Source: Lactonifactor sp. BIOML-A5
GTDB lineage: Bacteria; Bacillota; Clostridia; Lachnospirales; Lachnospiraceae
Length of the DNA stretch: 64,000 bases
Assembly (NCBI RefSeq): GCF_009677585.1
Contig: NZ_WKYV01000023.1
Span: 4,823-68,822 of the forward strand
Direction: 5' to 3'
Position numbers and translations under genes: made by a program. The notes beneath the pieces were generated by a model. The model made no database searches. It was not told the DNA's origin and saw only the letters and a program-made list of their open reading frames with translations. Positions 26,741-34,366 of this stretch are shown piece after piece. Within the stretch, counting starts at the first letter, position 1; each line of letters begins with the position of its first letter.

Positions 26741-27896
26741 CGGATTCAGAATAGGGGGCCATATAGCCAATGAGCGAAAAAAAAGTTTACCTATATGGAT
26801 TGGCTGTGTTACCGGTTGGTTTGCAACCCACTGCGGGTCGGGATTTGCCACCGGGGTACAGGCAGCAGAGTATTTTACAAAGTTTGGGGCAATTGGCTTG
26901 GTTACACCATTCCTTTCCATGGGGATATTGGGAGTTATGGCGTATATTGCAGTGGAATTCTGCAGACGCAGCAATACACATAATTACAAAGAATTTGCAT
27001 ATAAATTTTATGCACCTTTTGGCAGTATATTCGGAATCATCTGGGATCTAATCTCAGTAATCGGAACAGCCTTAATTACGGGGGCGGTTCTTGCAGGAGG
27101 AGGAGAACTTCTGTCAGAGGTGTTTGGAGTGCCTTATCTGATTGCATTGGCTATTATTGCAGGCATTATCCTAATCTGTACTTCCCTGGGCGTAGAGTTT
27201 TTCAGAAATATCTCTACCTTGCTTACCATACCTATCGTAATATGCCTTACGTGCATCTCGGTATATGGAATTGCAAAGGGCTGGGGAAATCTCTCTAAGG
27301 TTGTGGGGAACTGGGAGATCCAGGGAAGTATCGGCGGAGCAATACTGGATTCACTAAAATATGCTGGTGTCCAGTGCACCTTTATCGGGGTACTGGCAGC
27401 CTCCAGTCTGGGCATTGCATCAAAGAGAGACTCTATTAAGATTTCTGTGGGAGGGGCGCTGATGAATGCCCTGATGCTGGGACTGGTAAGCATCTTGCTG
27501 TTGGCATATTTTCCGGGAAGCAGTCACGAGAACCTTCCCATCCTGTCTATACTGAAAAACGCTGAAGTTCCGTTTTTGTCCATAATGTATCAGATTACAC
27601 TTTTCTGTGCAATGATTAGTACAGGAGTAGGATTGATTTTTAGTATAGTAACCAGACTGGAAGGAGTCAGAATGGGAAAAAGCATGAAGAGATTCAGCCA
27701 TCGCCGAAGGCGTATCCTTTGGGCTTTTATGTTCCTTCTGATTGCGTACGGAATTTCTGTTCTGGGTCTGAGAAATATCGTAGGAGGAGGGTACCGGTTT
27801 CTTGCAGCACTGAAAATACCTGTTGTTATGATACCGGTATTGCTTCTGGGCCCCTGGAGGCTGAGACAGACCAGGACAGGAACAGAGAAAAACTAA
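26727..27896 (+). CDS. YkvI-like polytopic transporter
   Basis: A 389-residue membrane protein with about ten hydrophobic segments. The first contains CGSGFATGVQAAEYFTKFGAIG (in two parts, about residues 36-57), the pattern of YkvI-type proteins in the amino acid-polyamine-organocation superfamily. The role is uncharacterised; in this operon it may import the substrate or export the acid product. The start at ATG 26727 overlaps the synthetase gene by 14 bases, suggesting coupled translation; a TTG at 26721 is an alternative and no strong ribosome site is seen. A strong terminator follows. Confidence 0.75.
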   Translation: MVIGNGFRIGGHIANERKKSLPIWIGCVTGWFATHCGSGFATGVQAAEYFTKFGAIGLVTPFLSMGILGVMAYIAVEFCRRSNTHNYKEFAYKFYAPFGSIFGIIWDLISVIGTALITGAVLAGGGELLSEVFGVPYLIALAIIAGIILICTSLGVEFFRNISTLLTIPIVICLTCISVYGIAKGWGNLSKVVGNWEIQGSIGGAILDSLKYAGVQCTFIGVLAASSLGIASKRDSIKISVGGALMNALMLGLVSILLLAYFPGSSHENLPILSILKNAEVPFLSIMYQITLFCAMISTGVGLIFSIVTRLEGVRMGKSMKRFSHRRRRILWAFMFLLIAYGISVLGLRNIVGGGYRFLAALKIPVVMIPVLLLGPWRLRQTRTGTEKN

Positions 27897-27910
27897 TATA
27901 TAGATAAGAG

Positions 27911-27962
27911 AGCCTCTTACAACCGCAGTTTTTGCAGCTGCCGTTGTAAGAGGCTGTTTTTG
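27911..27962 (+). terminator. terminator of the 2-oxoacid operon
   Basis: A 13-bp perfect stem (27911-27923 with 27943-27955), followed by GTTTTT. Confidence 0.9.
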
Positions 27963-27991
27963 TTGACATTTTCATTCAATGATTGTAGTAT
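27963..27991 (+). promoter_or_regulatory. promoter of the Sel1-like gene
   Basis: TTGACA (27963-27968), 17 bases, TAGTAT (27986-27991), in an AT-rich stretch directly after the terminator. Confidence 0.6.
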
Positions 27992-28044
27992 ATAATTATA
28001 ATATTAATACTACACTACACTAAAGAAGAGGCAGGGTGAATGTT

Positions 28045-28335
28045 ATGAATAGAAAAACATCAGGCAGGCTGTTGCTTAGACTGGCAGCCAAAGAATTTCA
28101 GGCCGATTGTCCGGATTATGAAAAGGCATTTGCGTTCAATCAGGCAGCGGCAAAACTGGGGGAGCCCTGTGCCAGGTATAATATGGGGTACTTATATGAG
28201 AATGGTCTTGGCATAGAGAAAGACCTGAAAAAGGCAATGTACTGGTATGAGATGGCCGGACTGGACGGGATGAAAGGGGCAGAATTAAAGCTTGAGGAAC
28301 TGAAAAGCCGTATGGAGGGTGAAAGAACAGAGTAA
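28045..28335 (+). CDS. Short Sel1-repeat protein
   Basis: A 96-residue protein with about one and a half Sel1-like (TPR-related) repeats: YEKAFAFNQAAAKLGEPCARYNMGYLYENG, then KDLKKAMYWYEMAGLDG, split across residues 25-78. Such repeats mediate protein contacts. AGGGTG is six bases before the ATG at 28045; a GTG at 28036 is also in frame. No signal peptide is visible, so it is cytosolic. The partner is unknown. Confidence 0.75.
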   Translation: MNRKTSGRLLLRLAAKEFQADCPDYEKAFAFNQAAAKLGEPCARYNMGYLYENGLGIEKDLKKAMYWYEMAGLDGMKGAELKLEELKSRMEGERTE

Positions 28336-28478
28336 CAGGCTGAAAGAAAAGGGGCCCCGCCGAAGTATTTTTATGAAAATCTTAGGAAGGTCTTGTTCCC
28401 CAAGAGAGGGACGGAGAGACTGCAAGAACTGGCTGTGGGGATTTTACATGGAAGACTTAAGGAAAAGAAGGAAGCGAA

Positions 28479-28934
28479 ATGAAGAATTTATCAGTGAAAG
28501 ATATAGCAGAACTTCTCGCACAGAATGAGGAGACGATCAGGCGGAAGATCAGAGACGGAAAGATTCAGGCTATGAAATCATATAACAGGCAGGGATATGA
28601 GATCCCTCCTCAGCAGTTCATACAGGATGGGCTGATTACAGAAAGAAAACTGGAGGATTATCTAGGGCAAAAAGAGCAGGGGAAGCAGGAAGAAGATATT
28701 GATTCCTGGCTGGACATTGTAAAAGAGTATGAAGCCAGAGGGGAGACGGGCCAGCTGGAAACCGTGCTGAGGCTTACACAGGCTATGGACCAGATCTACG
28801 ATAAACGGATGGAAAAAAGTCTGTACAGTGCATCTTTGATGCAGAAATACAAAAAGGCTGAGGAGGAGATTCGTTTTCTGGATTCCCAGATAGAACAGAT
28901 TAAATTATATATTGAATTGATAAAAAAGAAATAG
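28479..28934 (+). CDS. HTH-domain protein with C-terminal coiled coil
   Basis: A 151-residue protein. The N-terminus (MKNLSVKDIAELLAQNEETIRRKIRDGKI, in pieces 1-29) is a MerR/excisionase-like helix-turn-helix as used by DNA-binding or partition accessory proteins. The C-terminal third is a predicted coiled coil (SLMQKYKKAEEEIRFLDSQ and onward), so it may dimerise. GAAGG precedes the ATG. The 140 bases between it and the Sel1 gene hold no convincing frame, but the two genes may share a transcript. The function is unknown. Confidence 0.72.
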   Translation: MKNLSVKDIAELLAQNEETIRRKIRDGKIQAMKSYNRQGYEIPPQQFIQDGLITERKLEDYLGQKEQGKQEEDIDSWLDIVKEYEARGETGQLETVLRLTQAMDQIYDKRMEKSLYSASLMQKYKKAEEEIRFLDSQIEQIKLYIELIKKK

Positions 28935-28960
28935 AGGAGGAGGTAAGATTCCGCCCTCTT

Positions 28961-29000
28961 TCCCCTCTGGAAGAGACATATACTAAAAGCCGAGAGGGGA
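28961..29000. repeat. inverted repeat between convergent genes
   Basis: TCCCCTCT (28961-28968) pairs with AGAGGGGA (28993-29000). It lies between the HTH gene and the minus-strand gene at 29062; no T run is present. Confidence 0.4.
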
Positions 29001-29061
29001 GGTTGTCAAGGGCGTAGAGTACCTTATCTCACAGGAAAAGAAAAATAACAGCAATCGGTCT

Positions 29062-29280
29062 CTATAGCTCTGTGAATTGATATCGTTTGCGTATGCCAGC
29101 ATGCATAATATCATATACAATATCTCCCTCAGGAGTGGTGGTACAGGTGCATGTGGCATTTTGCGGAATAAACTGACGCATATATTCATCCAGATCGTCA
29201 GTTTCGATCTCCTTCAGACTGGTGGTGGGTTTGAGGGAACAGGTGTCATAATATTCGCATAATAACTCGTACTCTTTCAT
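29062..29280 (-). CDS. Small acidic hypothetical protein
   Basis: A 72-residue protein with AAAGGAG properly spaced before its ATG on the minus strand. It is acidic in its N-terminal half and has three cysteines near residues 9, 14 and 44-46 and a C-terminal GIRKRYQF segment. No domain was recognised and there is no signal peptide. It lies between the HTH gene and a DUF3298-like gene on the same strand. Confidence 0.6.
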   Translation of the reverse strand: MKEYELLCEYYDTCSLKPTTSLKEIETDDLDEYMRQFIPQNATCTCTTTPEGDIVYDIMHAGIRKRYQFTEL

Positions 29281-29365
29281 AAAAACTCCTTTCTCTGCCG
29301 GTTAAAAGGCTGTGTGCTATAGGCTGATTATAGCATTTTCTACTGTGGGATTGCCAGAGAAAGTT

Positions 29366-30028
29366 TTATCCCATTTTTTGCTCTGTGCCTGCAAACGGGA
29401 TCAGAAACTCAGGGATTCCTGCTGCGTAAGGGGCGATGTCATACTGCTGATAATAGACTACTGCTCCTGCCGGCCTGAGATAAAAGTTTTCCGGCCGGAA
29501 GTTTTTCCGGATGAGTTCCCCGTAGTCGTCAAAATAGGAGGCCGGGCTGAGCGCCAGGCGTTCTGCTGCCTGCCGTTCCACAGAATCCAGAAGATCTTCA
29601 GGTATGGAAAAAGAGGCCGGATAAAAGTCTTTTAACTGCAGCTGCCCTCCGGTGAAGAAATTCCACGTGTGGGAGATACGCAGGGTGGTTCCGTGAGCGC
29701 CCCCCAGATATGTGTACTGTTCCAGATAGAGGCTGGTGATGCAGCAGGAATTAAATGTAACCTGGTAATCTGAAAAAAACTGATAGCTGTTAAATGGCGG
29801 CTGATTGACCGGCAGGTACTGTGCGTTATCCACAGCCTGAGAATAGAGAACTGTTCTGCAGTACTCCTCTTGTTCCCTGGCGGCAGAAGCGTAATATCTG
29901 TTTATGCTCTGCGCAGAGGAGAAACTACATGTGGACGTAAAAGAGGGATATTGAATGCGGTAAATCAGGACAGGGATATTTTTATAATACATAGTATCCT
30001 CAAGGGTATTACTGGAAATAGTTTGCAT
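29366..30028 (-). CDS. DUF4163/DUF3298-domain protein (RsiV-like)
   Basis: A 220-residue protein resembling the extracellular part of RsiV-type anti-sigma factors: an N-terminal DUF4163-like strand set (YPSFTSTCSFSSAQSINRYY), then a DUF3298 region with YTYLGGAHGTTLRISHTWNF (about residues 105-124) and a C-terminal GAVVYYQQYDIAPYAAGIPEF (split, about 188-208). In RsiV this module binds lysozyme. Here no signal peptide or transmembrane helix is seen, so either it is cytosolic or the start lies elsewhere. The ribosome site is weak (GAGG). The role is unknown. Confidence 0.75.
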   Translation of the reverse strand: MQTISSNTLEDTMYYKNIPVLIYRIQYPSFTSTCSFSSAQSINRYYASAAREQEEYCRTVLYSQAVDNAQYLPVNQPPFNSYQFFSDYQVTFNSCCITSLYLEQYTYLGGAHGTTLRISHTWNFFTGGQLQLKDFYPASFSIPEDLLDSVERQAAERLALSPASYFDDYGELIRKNFRPENFYLRPAGAVVYYQQYDIAPYAAGIPEFLIPFAGTEQKMG

Positions 30029-30143
30029 AAAGGCCTCGGAAAAAGAAGTTACTTAATGATATTCCTTGGCGTTAGGGAATATGAACCGGAGAGGAAAATG
30101 TTGCCGGAACAAAAAGAACAGAAAACATAAGATAAAAATTGCA

Positions 30144-30172
30144 TTGACACAGCTTGTAGAATGAAGTATACT
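30144..30172 (+). promoter_or_regulatory. strong promoter of a putative short RNA
   Basis: TTGACA (30144-30149), 17 bases, TATACT (30167-30172). The predicted start is near 30179 and a terminator ends about 70 bases later. Confidence 0.75.
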
Positions 30173-30178
30173 TGACAA

Positions 30179-30247
30179 AGATAGTAGAGATACTCCACTC
30201 GCTATTTTCCAAGTTTGAGCACCCTGTTTCCCCAGGGTGCTTTTTTT
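30179..30247 (+). ncRNA. candidate small RNA of about 70 nt
   Basis: Between a near-consensus promoter and a perfect intrinsic terminator there are about 40 bases without a start codon plus ribosome site, then the hairpin AGCACCCTG...CAGGGTGCT and seven T. This is the layout of a small trans-acting RNA or of an attenuated leader for the GPP34-like gene 140 bases further on. No Rfam-type family was recognised. The exact 5' end is predicted, not seen. Confidence 0.5.
30218..30247 (+). terminator. intrinsic terminator of the candidate small RNA
   Basis: AGCACCCTG (30218-30226) and CAGGGTGCT (30233-30241) form a 9-bp perfect stem, with a T7 tract. Confidence 0.92.
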
Positions 30248-30385
30248 GGCTGTGAAAAGAAGCTTGTACCTCCATAAAACCAACCATGTGCCTTTGGAGA
30301 AAATCAGAAAAGTAATGTCTTGGAGGTATATCCATGCTATAATTATTAGAAATAGAATTAAATAGAAAACTTGGAGGGACGATAT

Positions 30386-31039
30386 ATGGACAGAAAATCG
30401 ATTGCACAGGAATATTATACTTTAACGGTTGATGAGAATGGGAATATGCCGCCAATGCACAAAGAGGAATCATATGCGGGTCTTGTGGCGGCAGGTTTTA
30501 TGGATTTTTTATTAAAGAATGTTATAACAGCTAAAAAGAATAAGATTTCCGTAATCAAAGAGAACCCCGGAGAACTTGTACACCTTGCATCACTGTACGC
30601 GTATCTAAATGAAAAGCCCCGTTCCATAGATAAATTGATGAGTGATTATTACACAGGCAGCAGAATCAAACAGCTCACGGCCCAGATAGAGGAATCTCTG
30701 GAAGAGGAGGGCAAAGCGGCGAAAGGGACGGGGGGGTTGTTCGGCCCTAAAACGACATATATTCCTGAAAAAAACTATAAGGATGAACTCATAGGAACGA
30801 TAAAGTCAGCAATTACAACGGGCGGAGAAATTACTTCTCATGATATAGCACTAATCTATATTCTGAAGGAGACGAAAAACTTAAATCAATATTTTTCTAA
30901 ACATGAAAGCAGCGAATTGAAAGCCAAACTAAAAGAAATGAAAAATAATCCACAAAACAAACAGCTGGCAGACATGATTAATTATGTCAGTGATACGATA
31001 ACTGTTATAATGGCCTGTGTTTTGTTATATTCTATGTAA
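30386..31039 (+). CDS. GPP34 (GOLPH3-like) domain protein
   Basis: A 217-residue protein resembling the bacterial GPP34 family, distant relatives of eukaryotic GOLPH3/Vps74 phosphoinositide binders. Visible landmarks are the opening YYTLTVDENGNMPP, the AGLVAAGFMDFLL helix (about 29-41), a central ISVIKE strand, and a C-terminal hydrophobic helix VSDTITVIMACVLLYSM that may insert in the membrane. TTGGAGGG lies before the ATG at 30386. In bacteria the role is unknown. Codon use and base composition are more AT-rich than upstream genes, in line with the accessory region that starts here. Confidence 0.65.
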   Translation: MDRKSIAQEYYTLTVDENGNMPPMHKEESYAGLVAAGFMDFLLKNVITAKKNKISVIKENPGELVHLASLYAYLNEKPRSIDKLMSDYYTGSRIKQLTAQIEESLEEEGKAAKGTGGLFGPKTTYIPEKNYKDELIGTIKSAITTGGEITSHDIALIYILKETKNLNQYFSKHESSELKAKLKEMKNNPQNKQLADMINYVSDTITVIMACVLLYSM

Positions 31040-31042
31040 ACT

Positions 31043-31456
31043 ATGAAAATGCCAAAAGAAAATATAGATTCGATAATGTTTGCGCCCTGCGGAATGAATT
31101 GTAAGGTATGTTATAAGCATTGTTATCATAAAAAACCCTGTGCCGGCTGTCTGAACAGCAATACGGGAAAGCCGGAACACTGCCGTAAATGTAAGATAAA
31201 AGATTGTATTAACTCCAAAGGCTTGAGCTACTGCTTTGAATGCCCCGAGTATCCTTGTACACCCATAAGAAATCTGGAAAAAAGCTATAACAAAAGGTAT
31301 CAGGCAAGCCTAATGGAAAATAGTGAATTTGTTCGAAACTGTGGTTTTGAAATGTTTATGGAAAGGCAGAAAGAGAAATATACCTGCTTAAAGTGCGGCG
31401 GTATAATTTCCATTCATGATAGGGAATGCAGTGAATGTCAAGAAAAGATGTTATGA
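31043..31456 (+). CDS. Cysteine-rich DUF3795-like protein
   Basis: A 137-residue protein with about 19 cysteines arranged in pairs: APCGMNCKVCYKHC (14-27), CAGCLNS, CRKCKIKDC, CFECPEYPC, and a C-terminal ribbon CLKCGG...CSECQ. This fits DUF3795 plus a zinc ribbon; the residues probably bind zinc. The ATG comes three bases after the GPP34 stop, so the two genes are likely co-translated. The function is unknown. Confidence 0.72.
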   Translation: MKMPKENIDSIMFAPCGMNCKVCYKHCYHKKPCAGCLNSNTGKPEHCRKCKIKDCINSKGLSYCFECPEYPCTPIRNLEKSYNKRYQASLMENSEFVRNCGFEMFMERQKEKYTCLKCGGIISIHDRECSECQEKML

Positions 31457-32094
31457 GAACAAGGTGTAAATGTATTATATTTTTCTCACTTTTTATATGT
31501 ATTACCTTGACTTGCGCGTGTGGCAGCACAAAACATGAGGCGCAGACGAAAAAGGTATTACCGATTGATATTATAAACGGTAGTTTTGAGGTAGATACAA
31601 ACAATAAAGAGGCTATGGTAGGGAATGCAGATTATGTCTTTGTTGGTGAAGTTGTTGAATACGTAGATACTGAGTATAAATTTGTAAATAAGACAGAAGA
31701 TGGTAAAACGTCGGGTTTGCCCTATTCTAATTATAGAGTCCAAGTAAAACAAAATTTAAAAGGGAACTTACGGCAGGATTCACCAATAGATTTGCAGAAG
31801 GCAGGAGGAATAAACAAAGATGGGACAGGATATTTGCTATATACAGATGACATCCTGCCCGAAATTGGACGTTCTTATGTTTTTTTGGTTTACGTACAGC
31901 CAACTGGTGAGAATTTAGTAAGTGGACCGAATTCTTCCATACCGCTCAATAGACCATCACAAAATGCAGTTTCGTCATTTACTTTGAATAGCCAAGAAGA
32001 AGTAAATGTTGTAGAAGTGTATGAGGACGCAGTTGAGGGGCAAGTTGATACGCAAAGAGAGCACAGGATCTCAAATGATGATACGGATAGATAG
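31453..32094 (+). CDS. Putative lipoprotein
   Basis: A 213-residue secreted protein. An N-terminal basic stretch and hydrophobic core (IIFFSLFICITLT) end in a TCAC lipobox with the modified cysteine near residue 23, so it should be lipid-anchored outside the membrane. The mature part has VGNADYVFVGEVVEYV and VKQNLKGNLRQDSPIDL segments that resemble the next lipoprotein (VYGEVTGVEYY; VNILESIKGNLSEGDTI), so the two are probably distant paralogues. The start overlaps the preceding gene by four bases (ATGA). The function is unknown. Confidence 0.68.
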   Translation: MRTRCKCIIFFSLFICITLTCACGSTKHEAQTKKVLPIDIINGSFEVDTNNKEAMVGNADYVFVGEVVEYVDTEYKFVNKTEDGKTSGLPYSNYRVQVKQNLKGNLRQDSPIDLQKAGGINKDGTGYLLYTDDILPEIGRSYVFLVYVQPTGENLVSGPNSSIPLNRPSQNAVSSFTLNSQEEVNVVEVYEDAVEGQVDTQREHRISNDDTDR

Positions 32095-32100
32095 AAGTTT

Positions 32101-32146
32101 AACAACCGGGTGCGACGAAAAGTTGAATCCGGTTGTTATATTTTTT
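32101..32146 (+). terminator. terminator after the first lipoprotein
   Basis: AACAACCGG (32101-32109) pairs with CCGGTTGTT (32129-32137), followed by a T6 run at 32141. The loop carries TGCGACG, also found in the hairpin at 34056. Confidence 0.85.
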
Positions 32147-32262
32147 GCCCCATACAATAATAGAAGGAGAAAGAATAACTCCATAAGAGCCGATTGCAAC
32201 AGATTTGGAAAATGGTAACACTGTTACTATAGAGGATAAAACAAAAAGCAAGGAGGACGAAG

Positions 32263-33063
32263 ATGCAGAGGGGGAGATTCTATAAAAATTATAAAATATA
32301 TCTTATAGCTTTTGCTATTACTATAGTATGTTGTGGATGCGGAGATAAACAAGGTATACCCGAAGAACAGAAAGAGGTGTTAACAAAATACTTAAATGCG
32401 GCGGATGTGGTAAAGACCGATATTGTAACTCCTGGTGAAAACAGTGCGTTGAGTACAATAATGGCTTATTATTATGATGATGTTAATGAACTATTTAATG
32501 AAGGGGATACAGCGGTTTATGGAGAGGTTACAGGTGTTGAGTATTACAATGTTGGAGATGGTCTCATTTGGTCCAGGGTATATGTCAATATTTTAGAGTC
32601 TATAAAGGGAAATCTGTCTGAAGGAGACACTATTGTTATTATAAAATTAGGGGGGTATGATACCGTGAAGAGCTACATTGAATCTTTTTCTGAGACAGAG
32701 GTGCTCTACCGTCATGTTGCAGAGGCATATGCCGACTTTACGGAAAAGGAAAAAGAAAAATCTTTTGTAGAAACTACAGATGGAACTCCTCTTGCCTCAA
32801 CAGGAGATCGGTCTGTTTACTATTTGTTAGAAGACACTCCATTTAGCACAGAGGATGACAAAGTTTATGAAGTCCTTGGTGCCTATTGGGGAGAATTTCG
32901 TCAAGTCAACAACGGTAGTTTTGTTCGGATATCCACTGGTATGTTTTCAGATATGGATGTTGTTGAAGTATCTGCTGTTACAGATGAGATGATAAAAACA
33001 GCTAGAACATATAACTATGTTGAGCTTAAAGACTTAATATTAAATCCTCCGGCTACTGAGTAA
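32263..33063 (+). CDS. Putative lipoprotein, paralogue of the preceding one
   Basis: A 266-residue secreted protein with a hydrophobic signal (IYLIAFAITIV) and a CCGC lipobox (Cys near 26). The mature domain contains GEVTGVEYYNVGDGLIWSRVYVNILESIKGN (in pieces, about 88-118) and a later YYLLEDTPFSTEDDKVYEVLGAYWG segment. A good AAGGAGG site precedes the ATG. The shared G(E)V-x-E-Y...KGNL pattern links it with the protein at 31453. No enzymatic motif was recognised. Confidence 0.7.
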   Translation: MQRGRFYKNYKIYLIAFAITIVCCGCGDKQGIPEEQKEVLTKYLNAADVVKTDIVTPGENSALSTIMAYYYDDVNELFNEGDTAVYGEVTGVEYYNVGDGLIWSRVYVNILESIKGNLSEGDTIVIIKLGGYDTVKSYIESFSETEVLYRHVAEAYADFTEKEKEKSFVETTDGTPLASTGDRSVYYLLEDTPFSTEDDKVYEVLGAYWGEFRQVNNGSFVRISTGMFSDMDVVEVSAVTDEMIKTARTYNYVELKDLILNPPATE

Positions 33064-33118
33064 TTGCAGTTATGGATTAATTATTAGATATTGATTCTAA
33101 TTAAAAAAGGAAAAACAG

Positions 33119-33390
33119 ATGAAAAGATTGGGTTTAATGTCATTTATTATTATGTGCTTTTTTCTATGCGCCTGCGGAAAGAAAGAGGTTAATTTGAATA
33201 GTATAAATGCTGACAATATTATTGGGACAGTTGAATACACGAGCGATTATTCATACAGAATAAGAATGGTGTCACTTATGCAAATAATAATTCCATAGAA
33301 GCAGAACTTCCTATTGTTTTTGGCTCTGATTCTGGGACGGCTGGAAATCTAAATCCGTCAACATATGCACATATAGCACTTAGTCGGTAA
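33119..33390 (+). pseudogene. Frameshifted lipoprotein gene
   Basis: The frame from ATG 33119 encodes a lipoprotein signal (FIIMCFFLCAC, lipobox LCAC) and then NADNIIGTVEYTSDYSY before ending at 33298. The other frame continues with clearly coding sequence (KNGVTYANNNSIEAELPIV, then GSDSGTAGNLNPSTYAHIAL) to a stop at 33388-33390. A one-base loss or gain near 33262 separates the halves. As it stands only a 59-residue peptide would be made. The gene is already short, so larger deletion is also possible. Confidence 0.65.
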
Positions 33391-33405
33391 TGAGGAGGAA
33401 ACAGT

Positions 33406-34049
33406 ATGAAAAATAAAAGAAAAAAATAGGCGTTTTGGTGTTATTATGTGTTTTAGTAATCGGAGGAATTGTTTATGTTAAAGCGGGGCAGTCATTTGAG
33501 CAGACTAAGGAATATAGTGATTTAATGTTAGAAAATCCGTTTCTGAAAACTAAATTAAGAAAAAGTTCAAATGACACAGTTATAGCAAAAGGTGCTCATG
33601 TAAATATTACAAGTGACGAACTAGAGTGGATGACTCAGGTTATGGAACTTAATGACTCTTCCAATCCATCTTTAGATGCCTATAATGAATTGTGCAGATT
33701 TAAATCACTTCTTTATATAGCAGCTTCTGAGGGCTATACTATTTCCGATGACGAGCTAGATGCTCGTATTCGTGAAAATATTGATGTCTACAATGAAGCT
33801 AAAAAAGAAGGGTATGTAGATGCTTTATATGAAAATTTTGAAGGCGCAGAGGCTTATGAGACTATGCATAGAGAAGCAACTCGTAAAAGTATGTTAACAG
33901 AAAAATATTTGAGCGATAAGATGAATGAATTTTACAAAACCTTTACATCTGAAATTACAGAAGAAGAGAAAAGAGCCTTATGGCTAGAAGAGAGAAAGGC
34001 GATAGAAGCTCAAGCTATTGAATCGGAACAATTTAAAAGATTAGATTAA
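33406..34049 (+). pseudogene. Membrane-anchored PrsA/SurA-N-like protein, out of frame with its start
   Basis: AGGAGG (33393-33398) and ATG 33406 open a frame that stops after seven codons (MKNKRKK) right after an A7 tract. The main frame, in the -1 register, begins IGVLVLLCVLVIGGIVYVKAG and runs 200 residues to 34049. One extra A, or -1 slippage on the A7 run, would join them into a natural product with a signal anchor. The extracytoplasmic part resembles the N-terminal helical domain of SurA/PrsA chaperones (ITSDELEWMTQ, AASEGYTISDDELDARI). Without slippage translation could only begin at GTG or ATG further in, without a ribosome site. Confidence 0.6.
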
Positions 34050-34055
34050 TTACAC

Positions 34056-34090
34056 AAACCAGGCGCGACGGTAGTCAAACCCGGTTTTAT
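34056..34090 (+). terminator. hairpin after the PrsA-like gene
   Basis: AAACCAGG (34056-34063) pairs with CCCGGTTT (34080-34087) with one mismatch, followed by TTTTA. The loop GCGCGACG resembles that of the hairpin at 32101. Confidence 0.6.
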
Positions 34091-34333
34091 TCATTTCAGT
34101 TCTTGCTCTAAATTTCTGAAATAATCTGTATCAAAAAAATCATATAAAGAGATATCTAACCCGTCACAAATTTTCTTAAGAGTTACAATTCCGGGATTTG
34201 TGCTCTCCCCGTTAGTAATGCTTTTTAAGGTGGACTGAGATAATCCAGGTTTGTAGCTTAATCCGTTAATAGTCAAATCATTCAATTCACACAATTCTTT
34301 TATCCTAAATAAGACAGCTTCATAAGTATTCAT
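34091..34333 (-). CDS. XRE-family helix-turn-helix regulator
   Basis: An 80-residue Cro/CI-type DNA-binding protein. The helix-turn-helix spans about residues 18-55 (DLTINGLSYKPGLSQSTLKSI), followed by the GDLISLYDFF-like end typical of such small regulators (DGLDISLYDFFDTDYF). The start was set at ATG 34333 behind TTGGAGGG; a TTG at 34348 overlaps that site. It is transcribed away from the recombinase remnant, as is common for regulators of integrated elements. Confidence 0.85.
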   Translation of the reverse strand: MNTYEAVLFRIKELCELNDLTINGLSYKPGLSQSTLKSITNGESTNPGIVTLKKICDGLDISLYDFFDTDYFRNLEQELK

Positions 34334-34366
34334 GACCATACCCTCCAACTATTAATACGATTATAG

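Noticed and set aside
28319..28528. Small open frame between the Sel1 and HTH genes
   Set aside because: It overlaps both neighbours in another frame and gives a basic, low-complexity product without a domain.
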